Shown here in pieces: positions 23,103 through 31,172 of a DNA stretch of 33,599 nt. The DNA comes from Candidatus Rokuibacteriota bacterium (lineage in GTDB: Bacteria; Methylomirabilota; Methylomirabilia; Rokubacteriales; CSP1-6). Positions within the stretch are counted from its first letter, which is position 1. Every line of letters starts with the position of its first letter. The stretch is taken from contig QHSO01000033.1 in the NCBI GenBank assembly GCA_003220475.1, forward strand, positions 1 through 33,599, in the 5' to 3' direction. Made by a program: the position numbers and the translations under genes. The notes under the pieces were generated by a model. It saw only the letters and a program-made list of their open reading frames with translations, searched no databases and had not been told where the DNA came from.

Positions 23103-23208
23103 GCTCGGCGCGCCCCGAGTGAATCGTGGCGCTCCTCGGTCTCGCTCGGCGCCGGCCCGCTCGGCGCGCCCCGAGTGAATCGTGGCGCTCCTCGGTCTCG
23201 CTCGGCGC
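23103..23208. repeat. Two perfect 50-bp direct repeats
   Basis: Copies at 23103-23152 and 23159-23208 are identical, with a 56-bp period. They fill the fabG 3' untranslated region up to the terminator. Inside each copy CTCGG and CCGAG can pair. Only two copies are present and the spacer is 6 bases, so this is a tandem duplication or a pair of dispersed elements rather than CRISPR. Confidence 0.8.
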
Positions 23209-23215
23209 GGCTCGA

Positions 23216-23959
23216 TTACATCAGCAGGCCGCCGTTGATCGATAGCTCGGAGCCGGTGATGTAGTCGCCGTCGGCCGAGCACATGTAGACGACGGAGCGC
23301 GCGACTTCGTCCGCGCGGCCGAAGCGCTTGAGCGGAATCTGGTCGAGGAGCTTCTGCCGAACCTTCTCGGGGATACCCTCGATCATCTCGGTCTCGATGA
23401 AGCCCGGCGCCACCGCGTTGACCGTGACGCCCTTGCCGGCGAGCTCCTTCGCGAGCGACTTCGTGAAGGCGGCGACGCCGGCCTTCGACGCCGCGTAGTT
23501 GGCCTGGCCGAAGTTGCCGATCTGGCCGATGACGGACGTGATGTTCACAACGCGACCGTAGTTCTGCTTGAGCATGCCGTCGATGAACACCTTCGTGCAA
23601 TTGAATACGCCGTCGAGGTTGATGGCGAGCACCTTGCGCCACGACGCGTGGTCCATCTTCACGAAGCTCTTGTCGGAGTTGATCCCGGCGTTGTTGACGA
23701 GGATGTCGAGGTGTCCGAATTCGCGCAACACTTCCTGCGCCATCCGGAACGTGTCCGGATAGTCGCCGACGTCGGCCTGCGCCAGCATCGCGCGTCGGCC
23801 CATCTTCTTGATGTTCTCCACCACGTCGCGCGCCGGGCCTTCGCTCGAAACGTAGTTGACGGCGACGTCGGCGCCCTCTTCGCCGAGCGCCAGCGCGATG
23901 GCGCGTCCGATCCCGCGAGAGCCTCCGGTGACAAGCGCGGTGCGACCCTTGAGCCTCAT
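23216..23959 (-). CDS. phaB: Acetoacetyl-CoA / 3-oxoacyl reductase (PhaB/FabG SDR)
   Basis: 247 residues, the usual length. TGGSRGIG (11-18), NNAG (89-92), Ser142, Tyr155 and Lys159 are all in place, and the C-terminus GDYITGSELSINGG is FabG-like. PhaB reduces acetoacetyl-CoA to (R)-3-hydroxybutyryl-CoA with NADPH; FabG does the same on ACP substrates, and the two cannot be separated safely. The location between phaC-E-J and phaR supports PhaB. A Shine-Dalgarno-like GAGG lies upstream of ATG 23959. Its transcript ends at the hairpin at 23061-23092. Confidence 0.9.
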   Translation of the reverse strand: MRLKGRTALVTGGSRGIGRAIALALGEEGADVAVNYVSSEGPARDVVENIKKMGRRAMLAQADVGDYPDTFRMAQEVLREFGHLDILVNNAGINSDKSFVKMDHASWRKVLAINLDGVFNCTKVFIDGMLKQNYGRVVNITSVIGQIGNFGQANYAASKAGVAAFTKSLAKELAGKGVTVNAVAPGFIETEMIEGIPEKVRQKLLDQIPLKRFGRADEVARSVVYMCSADGDYITGSELSINGGLLM

Positions 23960-24027
23960 TGCTGTGCAGCCTCCTCCGAGGGGAAATGCGAGCCGTCAGT
24001 CTAGCACCGCCGTTGCGCCGCCGCTTC

Positions 24028-24056
24028 TTGTGAGCATTGACGCGCAGTGTTAACAT
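24028..24056 (+). promoter_or_regulatory. Predicted phaR promoter
   Basis: TTGTGA (24028-24033), 17-bp spacer, TAACAT (24051-24056). The start codon at 24067 is 10 nt past the -10 and has no Shine-Dalgarno, suggesting a leaderless or near-leaderless message. Confidence 0.4.
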
Positions 24057-24066
24057 CGCGCCACCG

Positions 24067-24585
24067 ATGGCGTACGTCATCAAGCGGTACTCGAATCGCA
24101 AGCTCTACGACACGCAGGAGAGCCGCTACGTCACGCTCGAGGAGATCGAGGAAATGATCCGCGCGGGGCGCGAGATCACCGTCGTGGACGCGGCGAGCGG
24201 CGAGGACCTGACGTCGGTCACGCTCACGCAGATCATCCTCGAGAACGAGCGCAGCCACCGCGCGAACCTGCCGTCGGCGTTCCTGCATCAGCTCATCAAG
24301 CACGGTGAGGCCTGGCAGGAAGTCGTGCAGCGCACGATGCGGTCGAGCCTCGAGGGATTCGTGTCGAGCCAGCGGGACATGGAGCGCGTCTTTCGGGAAT
24401 GGTCGTCGCGCGCCGGCTGGGGCCCGGTCGCGACGAGCGCCGCGCCCGCCGCGGGTGAGTCTCAGAAGCGCGACGGGACGACGGAGGCCGAGGCCGAGAA
24501 GCTACGCGAAGAGGTGTCGGCCCTGCGCGCTCGCCTCCGCTCGCTCGAGGAGCGATTGCAGAAGCGCAAGGCCGACGCGAAATAG
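24067..24585 (+). CDS. phaR: PHA synthesis repressor PhaR
   Basis: 172 residues. The N-terminal PHA accumulation DNA-binding domain is unmistakable (VIKRYSNRKLYDTQESRYVTLEEI, with LTQIILENE in the following PHB_acc region). The C-terminal 40 residues form a charged coiled coil. PhaR binds DNA at phasin promoters and PHA granules; it leaves the DNA when polymer accumulates, allowing phasin expression. It converges on a phasin gene 9 bases away, and a palindrome in that phasin's promoter (25132-25148) is a candidate target. ATG 24067 is preferred over an upstream start as the conserved domain begins there. Confidence 0.94.
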   Translation: MAYVIKRYSNRKLYDTQESRYVTLEEIEEMIRAGREITVVDAASGEDLTSVTLTQIILENERSHRANLPSAFLHQLIKHGEAWQEVVQRTMRSSLEGFVSSQRDMERVFREWSSRAGWGPVATSAAPAAGESQKRDGTTEAEAEKLREEVSALRARLRSLEERLQKRKADAK

Positions 24586-24594
24586 CCCCGCCGC

Positions 24595-25104
24595 TTACGC
24601 GGCGTAGACCTCCTTCATCTTCGTCACGACGCTCGAGAACGTCTCCTGAATGCCCTTGCCGGTCTGCTCGGCGGTTGTCGACAGCCGTTCGGCCGACTTG
24701 GTCACCGCCTGCGCGTGACCCTCGAGAAGGCGGAAGGCCTTCTGGGCGTTGTCGACCGTCTCGCTGAGCGCCCGGTGGTACCACGCCATCGGGTCCTTCG
24801 GGGCGTCCTGCCACGCGGCCTGCCAGCGCAACGTCTGCGCCTGGGCATCGCTAAGGGCCTGGACCATGCTCTGCGCGACCTCGCCATAGAGACGCACGCT
24901 CTCCTTGGCCGTCACCGCGGACAGCTCCGCGAGCTCTCGCAGAACGCGCTGATTGGCATCGGCCCACACGCTGAGGGTCTCGACCGCCTTGCCGGCGCTC
25001 TGGCTGAATGCTTCCTGAGTCTTCTTGCCGCTTTCCATCGTCATTGCTCCTTTCGCTTCCGTCCGTCCGTGCCGTGCATGCTCGCTCGACCGGGCCTTGG
25101 CCAT
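24595..25104 (-). CDS. Phasin-family protein (PHA granule coat)
   Basis: 169 residues from ATG 25104 (AAGGAG, 8-nt spacing). A second Shine-Dalgarno before ATG 25044/25038 offers a shorter form starting MTMESGKK or MESGKK, which fits typical phasin length better. The body is all-helical and Ala/Gln-rich (VWADANQRVLRELAEL, VQALSDAQAQTLRWQAAW), with no transmembrane segment. Phasins coat PHA granules and limit their fusion. Regulated probably by PhaR through the operator-containing promoter upstream. Confidence 0.8.
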   Translation of the reverse strand: MAKARSSEHARHGRTEAKGAMTMESGKKTQEAFSQSAGKAVETLSVWADANQRVLRELAELSAVTAKESVRLYGEVAQSMVQALSDAQAQTLRWQAAWQDAPKDPMAWYHRALSETVDNAQKAFRLLEGHAQAVTKSAERLSTTAEQTGKGIQETFSSVVTKMKEVYAA

Positions 25105-25128
25105 GGTCGCTGCTCCTTCAGATGCGGT

Positions 25129-25157
25129 AGGCTAACGCGCCGCGTTAGAGTGGTCAA
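25129..25157 (-). promoter_or_regulatory. Phasin promoter with 17-bp palindromic operator
   Basis: On the minus strand TTGACC (25157-25152) and TAGCCT (25134-25129) are spaced by 17 bp. A perfect inverted repeat CTAACGCGCCGCGTTAG (25132-25148, 8-bp arms around one base) covers most of the spacer and half of the -10, the usual place for a repressor. PhaR or the FadR-like TetR protein are the candidates. The acyl-CoA ligase gene diverges about 84 bases away and may share the site. Confidence 0.55.
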
Positions 25158-25231
25158 GCGATTATTTTCGCGTCGCGTCATGCACAGAATGATACTGTCG
25201 GGCAACCCTCCGTAAATGAAGGAATAACGCC

Positions 25232-27022
25232 ATGAGCGAGACCCTCGGAACGATGTTCTGGAGCCGGGTGGAGAAGAGCGCCGAGCGGCCGGCGCAGATG
25301 TTCAAGCGCCATGGCGCTTGGACGACCCTGACCTGGCGTGAAGTGGGTGAGATCGTCCGCGAGCTCGCGCTCGGGCTCGCCGCGCTCGGCCGTCAGCCGG
25401 GCGATGCGGTGGCGCTGCTGTCGGCAAGCCGGGCGGAGTGGGTGCAGGCGGACTTTGCGATCTTCAGCGCGGGCTGTGTGACCGTGCCCGTGTATCCGAC
25501 CTATCCGCCCGATCTCATCGCGTACGTCGTGAACGACTCGGGCGCGCGCACGATCATCGTCGAGGACGCGGCCCAGCTCGCCAAGGTGCTCGAGACGCGC
25601 GAGAAGATGCCGGGCCTGCAGCAGATCGTCGTGATGAGCGGCTACGAGGCCACGCAGCCGCCGAAGATGGTGATGACGTGGCAGATGCTGCGCCGCCTCG
25701 GCCGTGACAACGCCGCCCAGCACGCGGGCACGCTCGCGGAGCGTCTGAAGAGCGCCAAGCCCGACGACGTTGCGTCCATCGTCTACACCTCCGGCACGAC
25801 AGGGCCGCCCAAAGGTGTGGTCCAGACGCACGGCAATCACATCGCCGCCCAGAAGGCGGGAGAGAGCTGCGCGCCGGTGGAGGAGGGGTGGGTGCACCTG
25901 TTGTTTCTGCCGCTGGCGCACTCCTTCGCACGACTCGAGTCGTTCATCGGTGTCTACCGCGGCCTCTGCACGGCGTTCGCCGAGAACCTCGACAAGGTCG
26001 GCGACAATCTCCGCGAGGTGCGGCCGCACTTCATCTGCAGCGTGCCGCGCGTCTTCGAGAAGGTCTACGCGAAGATTCTCGCGGGCGTGGAGGCGGGCTC
26101 GCCCGCGAAGAAGAAGATCTTCCACTGGGCGCTGGGCGTCGGCCGCCAGGTGAGCCGGCACCAGCAGCGCGGCCAGCCGTTGCCCGCCACGCTGCGCCTC
26201 AAGCGCGCGCTCGCGCACAAGCTCGTCTTCAGCAAGCTGCACGCGGCGCTCGGTGGCCGCCTGCAGTGGGCGATCTCGGGCGGGGCGCCGCTGTCGCGCG
26301 ACATCGCCGAGTTCTTCCACGCCGCCGGCATCCTCGTGCTCGAGGGCTACGGCCTGACCGAGACGTGCCCGGTCGGAACGTTCAACCAGCCGACGAAGTT
26401 CAAGTTCGGCTCGGTCGGGCAGGTGCTGCCCGGCATCGAGATCAAGATCGCGTCCGACGGCGAAATCTTGTTTCGCGGCCCGCACATCGCCAAGGGCTAC
26501 TTCAAGCAGCCCGACGCGACGGCGGAGGTGTTCGAGCCGTCCGGCTGGTTCCACACCGGCGACATCGGCCGCATCGACGAGGATGGGTTCGTCTTCATCA
26601 CCGACCGGAAGAAGGATCTGATCGTCACCGCCGGCGGCATGAACATCGCGCCGCAGAACATCGAAAACATGCTGAAGGCCGATCCCTTCATCAGTCAGGC
26701 GATGGTCTACGGCGACCGCAAGTCCTATCCCGTGGCGCTGATCACGCTGAACGCCGACGAGCTCGCGAAGTTCGCGCGCGAGCGCGGCATCGTCGCCACC
26801 GACCCGGCCGTGGTCGCCAAGCATCCCGCGGTCGTCGAGCGCGTCGGGCGGACCGTCGAAGAGAAGAACTCGCAGCTCCAGTCGTACGCGAAGATCAAGA
26901 AGTTCACGGTGCTGCCGGTTGATTTCACGCAAGAGGGCGGCGAGCTGACGCCGACGCTGAAGGTCAAGCGGAAGGTCGTCGCCAACAAATACCTCACGAC
27001 GATCGAGGAGCTGTACCGCTGA
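25232..27022 (+). CDS. Long-chain acyl-CoA synthetase (AMP-forming)
   Basis: 596 residues. All adenylate-forming motifs are present: YTSGTTGPPKGV near 185, YGLTET, GWFHTGDIGRIDEDG, DRKKDLIVTAGG, and the C-terminal catalytic Lys in LTPTLKVKRK. Length and order match FadD15/long-chain ligases rather than short-chain acetyl-CoA synthetase. It activates fatty acids to acyl-CoA for beta-oxidation and PHA supply. A Shine-Dalgarno GAAGGA precedes ATG 25232. It starts divergently from phasin. Its TGA forms a CTGA with the next gene's probable CTG start. Confidence 0.94.
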   Translation: MSETLGTMFWSRVEKSAERPAQMFKRHGAWTTLTWREVGEIVRELALGLAALGRQPGDAVALLSASRAEWVQADFAIFSAGCVTVPVYPTYPPDLIAYVVNDSGARTIIVEDAAQLAKVLETREKMPGLQQIVVMSGYEATQPPKMVMTWQMLRRLGRDNAAQHAGTLAERLKSAKPDDVASIVYTSGTTGPPKGVVQTHGNHIAAQKAGESCAPVEEGWVHLLFLPLAHSFARLESFIGVYRGLCTAFAENLDKVGDNLREVRPHFICSVPRVFEKVYAKILAGVEAGSPAKKKIFHWALGVGRQVSRHQQRGQPLPATLRLKRALAHKLVFSKLHAALGGRLQWAISGGAPLSRDIAEFFHAAGILVLEGYGLTETCPVGTFNQPTKFKFGSVGQVLPGIEIKIASDGEILFRGPHIAKGYFKQPDATAEVFEPSGWFHTGDIGRIDEDGFVFITDRKKDLIVTAGGMNIAPQNIENMLKADPFISQAMVYGDRKSYPVALITLNADELAKFARERGIVATDPAVVAKHPAVVERVGRTVEEKNSQLQSYAKIKKFTVLPVDFTQEGGELTPTLKVKRKVVANKYLTTIEELYR

Positions 27023-27771
27023 CCGCGCTCGCGGGAAAGGTCGCGGTGGTCACGGGCGCCAGTCGCGGCCTTGGCCGGGCGATGGCGCGCGCCCTGGCCG
27101 AGGCGGGGGCCCGCGTCGCGCTGGCGGGACGCTCCAAACCCGACCTCGAGGCGACGGCGCAGCTCATCGAAGACGCGGGCGGCCGCGCGCTCGTGATGCC
27201 CACCGACGTCACACGCTACGCCGACCTGGAGGCGCTCATGGAGGGCGCCGTCCGGGAATTCGGCGGCCTCGACATCGTCGTGAACAACGCGGGCATCGCC
27301 CGTGTGACGCCCTTCGCCGACGCCACCGCCGACGACTGGCGCGCGATCGTCGACGTCAATCTCACCGGCGTGTTCAACGGCTGCCGCGCGGCCGCGCCGC
27401 ACCTGATCGCCCGCCGCGCGGGCAAGGTGATCAACCTGGCCTCCGTGCTCGGCGCGGTCGGCCTGCCGGGCTACAGTCTGTATGCGGCCACGAAGGGCGG
27501 CGTGATCGCGCTCACGCGCGCCCTCGGCGTCGAGTGGGCGCGCCACAACGTGCAGGTGAATGCGATCGCGCCCGGCTGGTTCGTCACCGAGATGAACGAG
27601 CAGGCGTTCTCGGATCCTCGGATCAACGAGCGTCTCACGCGCGACATCCCGATGCGTCGCACGGGACGCCTCGACGAAATCGGCCCGCTCGTCGTGCTCC
27701 TGGCCTCGGCGGGGTCCGACTTCATGACGGGCCAGACCGTGTTTCTCGACGGCGGTCACTCGGCGGCCTGA
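27019..27771 (+). CDS. SDR-family dehydrogenase (FabG-like), probable CTG start
   Basis: 250 residues from CTG 27019, which overlaps the ligase stop as CTGA. The only later conventional start, GTG 27046, would remove the first beta strand (LAGKVAV) just before the NAD(P) motif TGASRGLG. From CTG the motif numbering (TGxxxGxG 12-19, NNAG 89-92, Ser142, Tyr155, Lys159) matches the FabG at 23216 exactly, which supports CTG. No ATG, GTG or TTG is available upstream. Role likely 3-oxoacyl or 3-hydroxyacyl-CoA chemistry with the neighbouring ligase. Confidence 0.88.
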   Translation: MTALAGKVAVVTGASRGLGRAMARALAEAGARVALAGRSKPDLEATAQLIEDAGGRALVMPTDVTRYADLEALMEGAVREFGGLDIVVNNAGIARVTPFADATADDWRAIVDVNLTGVFNGCRAAAPHLIARRAGKVINLASVLGAVGLPGYSLYAATKGGVIALTRALGVEWARHNVQVNAIAPGWFVTEMNEQAFSDPRINERLTRDIPMRRTGRLDEIGPLVVLLASAGSDFMTGQTVFLDGGHSAA

Positions 27772-27772
27772 C

Positions 27773-28075
27773 GTGCGGGGCCTCTGGGGGATCGTCGCGG
27801 CCGTCCTCGCCGTGCTCATGGGCGCCGGCGTGCTCATCGGGTTCGCGAGCCGTCCGCCCGCGCGCCTGTGGACGTTCCAGTATCGCGTCGCGGGCACGGA
27901 CGATTGGCGCGACTGGCGTCTGTATCCCAACCACAACGAGTGTGAGCAGGCGCGCCGCTACATGAAGAACCTCGAGGACGGTCAGAAGCGACGGCTGGTC
28001 GAGACCCATCACTGCAGCGAGCGCGAGAACCCCGCGCTGAAGGAAGCGCCACGCCCACCCAGCCGACGCCGGTGA
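27773..28075 (+). CDS. Small membrane-anchored protein of unknown function
   Basis: 100 residues from GTG 27773, two bases after the SDR stop. Residues 3-25 are one hydrophobic anchor; the rest is exposed (LWTFQYRVAGTDDWRDWRLYPN) with two cysteines (HNEC, HHC) that may pair, so it probably faces the periplasm. No family recognised. Its stop overlaps the glycosyltransferase GTG (GTGA), which suggests co-expression. Confidence 0.65.
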   Translation: MRGLWGIVAAVLAVLMGAGVLIGFASRPPARLWTFQYRVAGTDDWRDWRLYPNHNECEQARRYMKNLEDGQKRRLVETHHCSERENPALKEAPRPPSRRR

Positions 28076-28926
28076 GCGCGTCTGCCGACGGCACACGCGC
28101 GCCCGGCGCGCAGCCGCGGGCGAGCGTCGTGATGGTCGTCCACGGCGGTCTGGCGACGACGCGCGCGTGTCTCGAGAGCCTTCGGATCACCGCCGAGCCG
28201 TTCGCCCTCGTCGTCGTCGACAACGGCTCGCCGGACGACACGCCGCGCTGGTTCCGCGAGTTCCCACACCCGTGGCCGCTGCGTTATGCGCGCAACGAGT
28301 CCAACGCGTCCGTGTTGACGGCCTACAACCAGGCCTGGCGACTCGCGACGACGGAGTTCGTTTGCTTCCTGCACAACGACACCACCATGCTCGAGCCCGC
28401 GTGGCTCGGGCGGCTGCTCGCGCCGCTCGCGTCGTCGGACGTCGGGCTCACCGGGCTGTACGGCGTCAAGCGCGTGCGCCGTGACGGTCGCTACGCCGGA
28501 CGCACGATCGTCCACAGCCTCGCCGAAGGACCCACCGTGCGTGCGCCGTGGGAAGAGGTCGCCGTCGTCGACGGCGTCTGCCTGTGCCTGCACCGCGCGA
28601 CGCTCGAGGCCCTCGGGGGGATCGACGAAGGCTACGGTTTCTTCCACGGCTACGATCGCGACCTCTCGTTCGCCGTGCGCGAGACGGGGCGCCGCTGCGT
28701 CGTCGTGCACGCGCCCTTTCACCACGCCGGCGGCGGCACGCGCACGCGCGACTTCACCGCGCGTCCGGAGCTCGAGCACCGCGATCTGGCGGCGCGTCGC
28801 GCGGCGACCGAGCGCTTCGCCCGCAAATTCGCGCATCGCCTGCCCAGCGACGTGCGGCCCGTCACCGCGCGCATGGTCGATTGGCTCGTGCGCCGCGCGG
28901 TGCCGCGCGACGCCGCCGGCCACTGA
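28072..28926 (+). CDS. Glycosyltransferase family 2
   Basis: 284 residues from GTG 28072 (GTGA overlap). The GT-A fold is recognisable by VVMVVHGG, VVVDNGSPDDT, the metal-binding Asp of FLHNDTTML, and GIDEGYGFFHGYDRDLSFAVRETG. Such enzymes add sugars to cell-surface polymers or lipids; donor and acceptor are unknown. No transmembrane segment. The N-terminal 15 residues are disordered and the true start might be slightly later. Confidence 0.9.
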   Translation: MSASADGTRAPGAQPRASVVMVVHGGLATTRACLESLRITAEPFALVVVDNGSPDDTPRWFREFPHPWPLRYARNESNASVLTAYNQAWRLATTEFVCFLHNDTTMLEPAWLGRLLAPLASSDVGLTGLYGVKRVRRDGRYAGRTIVHSLAEGPTVRAPWEEVAVVDGVCLCLHRATLEALGGIDEGYGFFHGYDRDLSFAVRETGRRCVVVHAPFHHAGGGTRTRDFTARPELEHRDLAARRAATERFARKFAHRLPSDVRPVTARMVDWLVRRAVPRDAAGH

Positions 28927-28981
28927 GGCGCCGCTTGCGCGACCTTCGCCGGGGCGCCCGATTGCGATACAGTGCGACGCG

Positions 28982-29986
28982 ATGAAGGCCGCCGTGCTCC
29001 ACGGACCGCGGGCATTGCGCATCGAAGGCGTCCGGCCGCCCGATCCGGGCGCGGGCGACGTCCTCGTGCGCGTCGCGGCGGCCGGACTCTGCGGCACCGA
29101 CTACAGCATCTTTTCGGGCGACCGGCCCGTCAGCTACCCACGTGTCATGGGGCACGAATTCGTTGGTCTCATCGAGGCGGTGGGGGCGGGTGTGAGCACG
29201 CCACGCGTCGGCGACCGCGTCGCGATCGAGCCGAATTACTCCTGCGGCGTCTGCGCGCTCTGCCGCGAAGGCAATCGCAACCTCTGCCTGGCGCGCACGG
29301 CCATCGGCATCGATGTCGATGGCTGCTTCGCCGAGCTCGTCCGCGTTCCCGCGCGTTGTTGCTGGGCGGCCCCGGCCGGCGTCGCCGACGAAGACCTGAT
29401 GGTGACCGAGCCGCTGGCCGTCGTCGTCCGCGCCGTGGCGCGGGGTCAGGTGCGTGCGGGTGAGACGGCGGCGGTCGTCGGAGCGGGCACGCTAGGGCTG
29501 CTCGCGGTGCAGGTGCTGCGCGCGCGTGGCGCCCGCGTGCTGGTCGTCTCACGGAGCGAGCGACGCTTCGCGCTGGCGCGACAGCTGGGCGCCGAGGCCA
29601 CGCACGCCGTGCCGGACGCGCCGCTGGAGAACGTTGCGCGCGACTTCGCAGGCCGCGAGGGCGTCGACTGCGTGGTCGAGACCGCGGGAACGCCGGAGGC
29701 GGTGGCGCACACGCTGGCGCTCGTGCGGCCGGGCGGCCGCATCGTCCTGACCGGGCTGCCGCACGAGCCGACCCCCGTGCGGTTCTTTTCGGTGGTCCGC
29801 CGCGAGGTCACGATCCTCGGTTCGATGATCTATCAGGACGAGTTCGCGGAGGCCATGCGACTGGTCGCGGCAGGCCAGGTTCGCACGCGACCGTTGATCA
29901 CGCACCGCTTCGCGCTCGACGAGATCGAGCGCGCGTTCGCGGCGCACCGCGAGCCGGCGTCGATCAAGGTGGCGCTGAGACCGTAA
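28982..29986 (+). CDS. Zinc-dependent alcohol dehydrogenase (MDR; threonine/sorbitol dehydrogenase-like)
   Basis: 334 residues from ATG 28982. Catalytic zinc ligands Cys37 (LCGTD), His58 and Glu59 (MGHEF) and structural zinc cysteines 88, 91, 94 and 102 (CGVCALCREGNRNLC) are present. The cofactor fold begins AVVGAGTLGLLAVQVL and prefers NAD or NADP by context. It oxidises or reduces a polyol or secondary alcohol; exact substrate unknown. It is 55 bases after the glycosyltransferase, with no clear Shine-Dalgarno, and converges on the sugar dehydrogenase. Confidence 0.92.
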   Translation: MKAAVLHGPRALRIEGVRPPDPGAGDVLVRVAAAGLCGTDYSIFSGDRPVSYPRVMGHEFVGLIEAVGAGVSTPRVGDRVAIEPNYSCGVCALCREGNRNLCLARTAIGIDVDGCFAELVRVPARCCWAAPAGVADEDLMVTEPLAVVVRAVARGQVRAGETAAVVGAGTLGLLAVQVLRARGARVLVVSRSERRFALARQLGAEATHAVPDAPLENVARDFAGREGVDCVVETAGTPEAVAHTLALVRPGGRIVLTGLPHEPTPVRFFSVVRREVTILGSMIYQDEFAEAMRLVAAGQVRTRPLITHRFALDEIERAFAAHREPASIKVALRP

Positions 29987-29992
29987 CGCGCG

Positions 29993-31123
29993 CTAGCGTG
30001 ACGCGCGGTACGCGATCCGGTAGATGGCGCCCGCGTGGTCGTCGGAGACCAGCAACGCGCCGTCGGGCATGACGAGAACGTCGACCGGGCGCCCCGCGAT
30101 CTGCCCGTTGTCGCCCAGCCAACCCGTGGCGAACGGCTCGTAGCCGACCACGCGATCGCCGTCGAGCCGCGCCGTCGTCACGCGGTATCCGATCGGCGTC
30201 GTGCGATTCCACGAGCCGTGCTCGGCGATGAAGATCCGGCCGCGATACTCGGGTGGAAACATCGTGCCCGTGTAGAAGCGCATGCCGAGCGCCGCGACGT
30301 GTGGACCGAGCTCCGCGGCGGGCGGCGTAAAGTCTGTGCAAGCCTTGTCGCGCCCGAATTCCGGATCGGGTAGCGCGCGGCCGTGGCAATACGGAAAGCC
30401 GAAGTGCATCCCGGCCTTCGGCGCGTGATTCAGCTCGTCGGGTGGCCGATCATCGCCCAGCCAGTCGCGCCCGTTGTCCGTGAACCAGAGGTCGTGGCTG
30501 CCCGGCCGCCAGTCGAAGCCCACGCTGTTGCGCACACCGCGCGCGAAGACTTCGATCGCGCTGCCGTCCGGCTTCATGCGCGTGATCGTCTCGTGTAGCG
30601 GTCCGGGCGGCAGGCACACGTTGCAGGGCGCGCCGACGGGAACGTACAGCCAGCCATCGGGACCGAACGCGATGAACTTCCAACCGTGATGACGATCGGT
30701 CGGGTAGCGGTCGGTGACCACGACGGGCGCCGGCGGATGCTCGAGGCGCGCCTCGATGTCGTCGAAGCGGATGATCCGCGAGATCTCGGCGACGTAGAGT
30801 GCGCCGTCGCGGACGGCGACGCCGTTCGGACTGGTGAGGCCCCGCGCGATCCGCCGCGGTGTGGCCGCGTGTGTCGCGCCCACGGCGCCCGGAATCGCGT
30901 AGACGACGCCCTTTTCGCGCGTGCCGACGAACAACGTCCCGGCGGGGGAGAGCGCCATAGAGCGCGCACCGGGGACGGCGTCGCTGAAGACCTCGATCGT
31001 GAAACCGGGCGGCAGGGCGAGGCGATCGAGACGGTCGGCCGCAGCGGCCGCGGCGACCAGGCCCAGCACGACGATCGCGACAAGGAGGGCGCGACGGAGT
31101 CGCACGAGGGTTATTATGGTCAT
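29993..31123 (-). CDS. Exported PQQ-type sugar/sorbosone dehydrogenase-like beta-propeller
   Basis: 376 residues from ATG 31123, with a signal peptide (LVAIVVLGLVAAAAA). The beta-propeller of soluble glucose/sorbosone dehydrogenases is seen in LALPPGFTIEVFSD, GTREKGVVYAI, the likely catalytic His region DRHHGWKFIAFGPDGWLYV, DLWFTDNGRDWLGDD and FIAEHGSWNRTTPIGYRV. The family oxidises sugars in the periplasm with PQQ. An in-frame GTG at 31105 (MRLRRALL after initiation) may be the real start, because a CATAAT box lies 7 nt before it and inside the longer version. No Shine-Dalgarno for either. Confidence 0.9.
   Translation of the reverse strand: MTIITLVRLRRALLVAIVVLGLVAAAAAADRLDRLALPPGFTIEVFSDAVPGARSMALSPAGTLFVGTREKGVVYAIPGAVGATHAATPRRIARGLTSPNGVAVRDGALYVAEISRIIRFDDIEARLEHPPAPVVVTDRYPTDRHHGWKFIAFGPDGWLYVPVGAPCNVCLPPGPLHETITRMKPDGSAIEVFARGVRNSVGFDWRPGSHDLWFTDNGRDWLGDDRPPDELNHAPKAGMHFGFPYCHGRALPDPEFGRDKACTDFTPPAAELGPHVAALGMRFYTGTMFPPEYRGRIFIAEHGSWNRTTPIGYRVTTARLDGDRVVGYEPFATGWLGDNGQIAGRPVDVLVMPDGALLVSDDHAGAIYRIAYRASR
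31112..31118. promoter_or_regulatory. Overlapping divergent -10 boxes (sugar dehydrogenase / envelope protein)
   Basis: TATTAT on the plus strand (31112-31117, 5 of 6) and CATAAT on the minus strand (31118-31113, 5 of 6) occupy the same bases. The plus transcript would have about a 50-nt leader with a small GGTCGG-TCGT-CCGACC hairpin (31138-31153) and a Shine-Dalgarno; the minus transcript would start at GTG 31105. Confidence 0.4.
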
Positions 31124-31172
31124 GAATAACAAGGAGGGGTCGGTCGTCCGACCGGGCAACGGAGGCTTGAAA

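Noticed and set aside
25178-26932. 584-codon minus-strand open frame
   Set aside because: Antisense of the acyl-CoA ligase; no domain and no start signal.
29987-30010. Palindromic CGCTAGCG between the convergent ADH and sugar dehydrogenase as a terminator
   Set aside because: Short stem, no loop and no T-run; the pairing is explained by GC-rich sequence.
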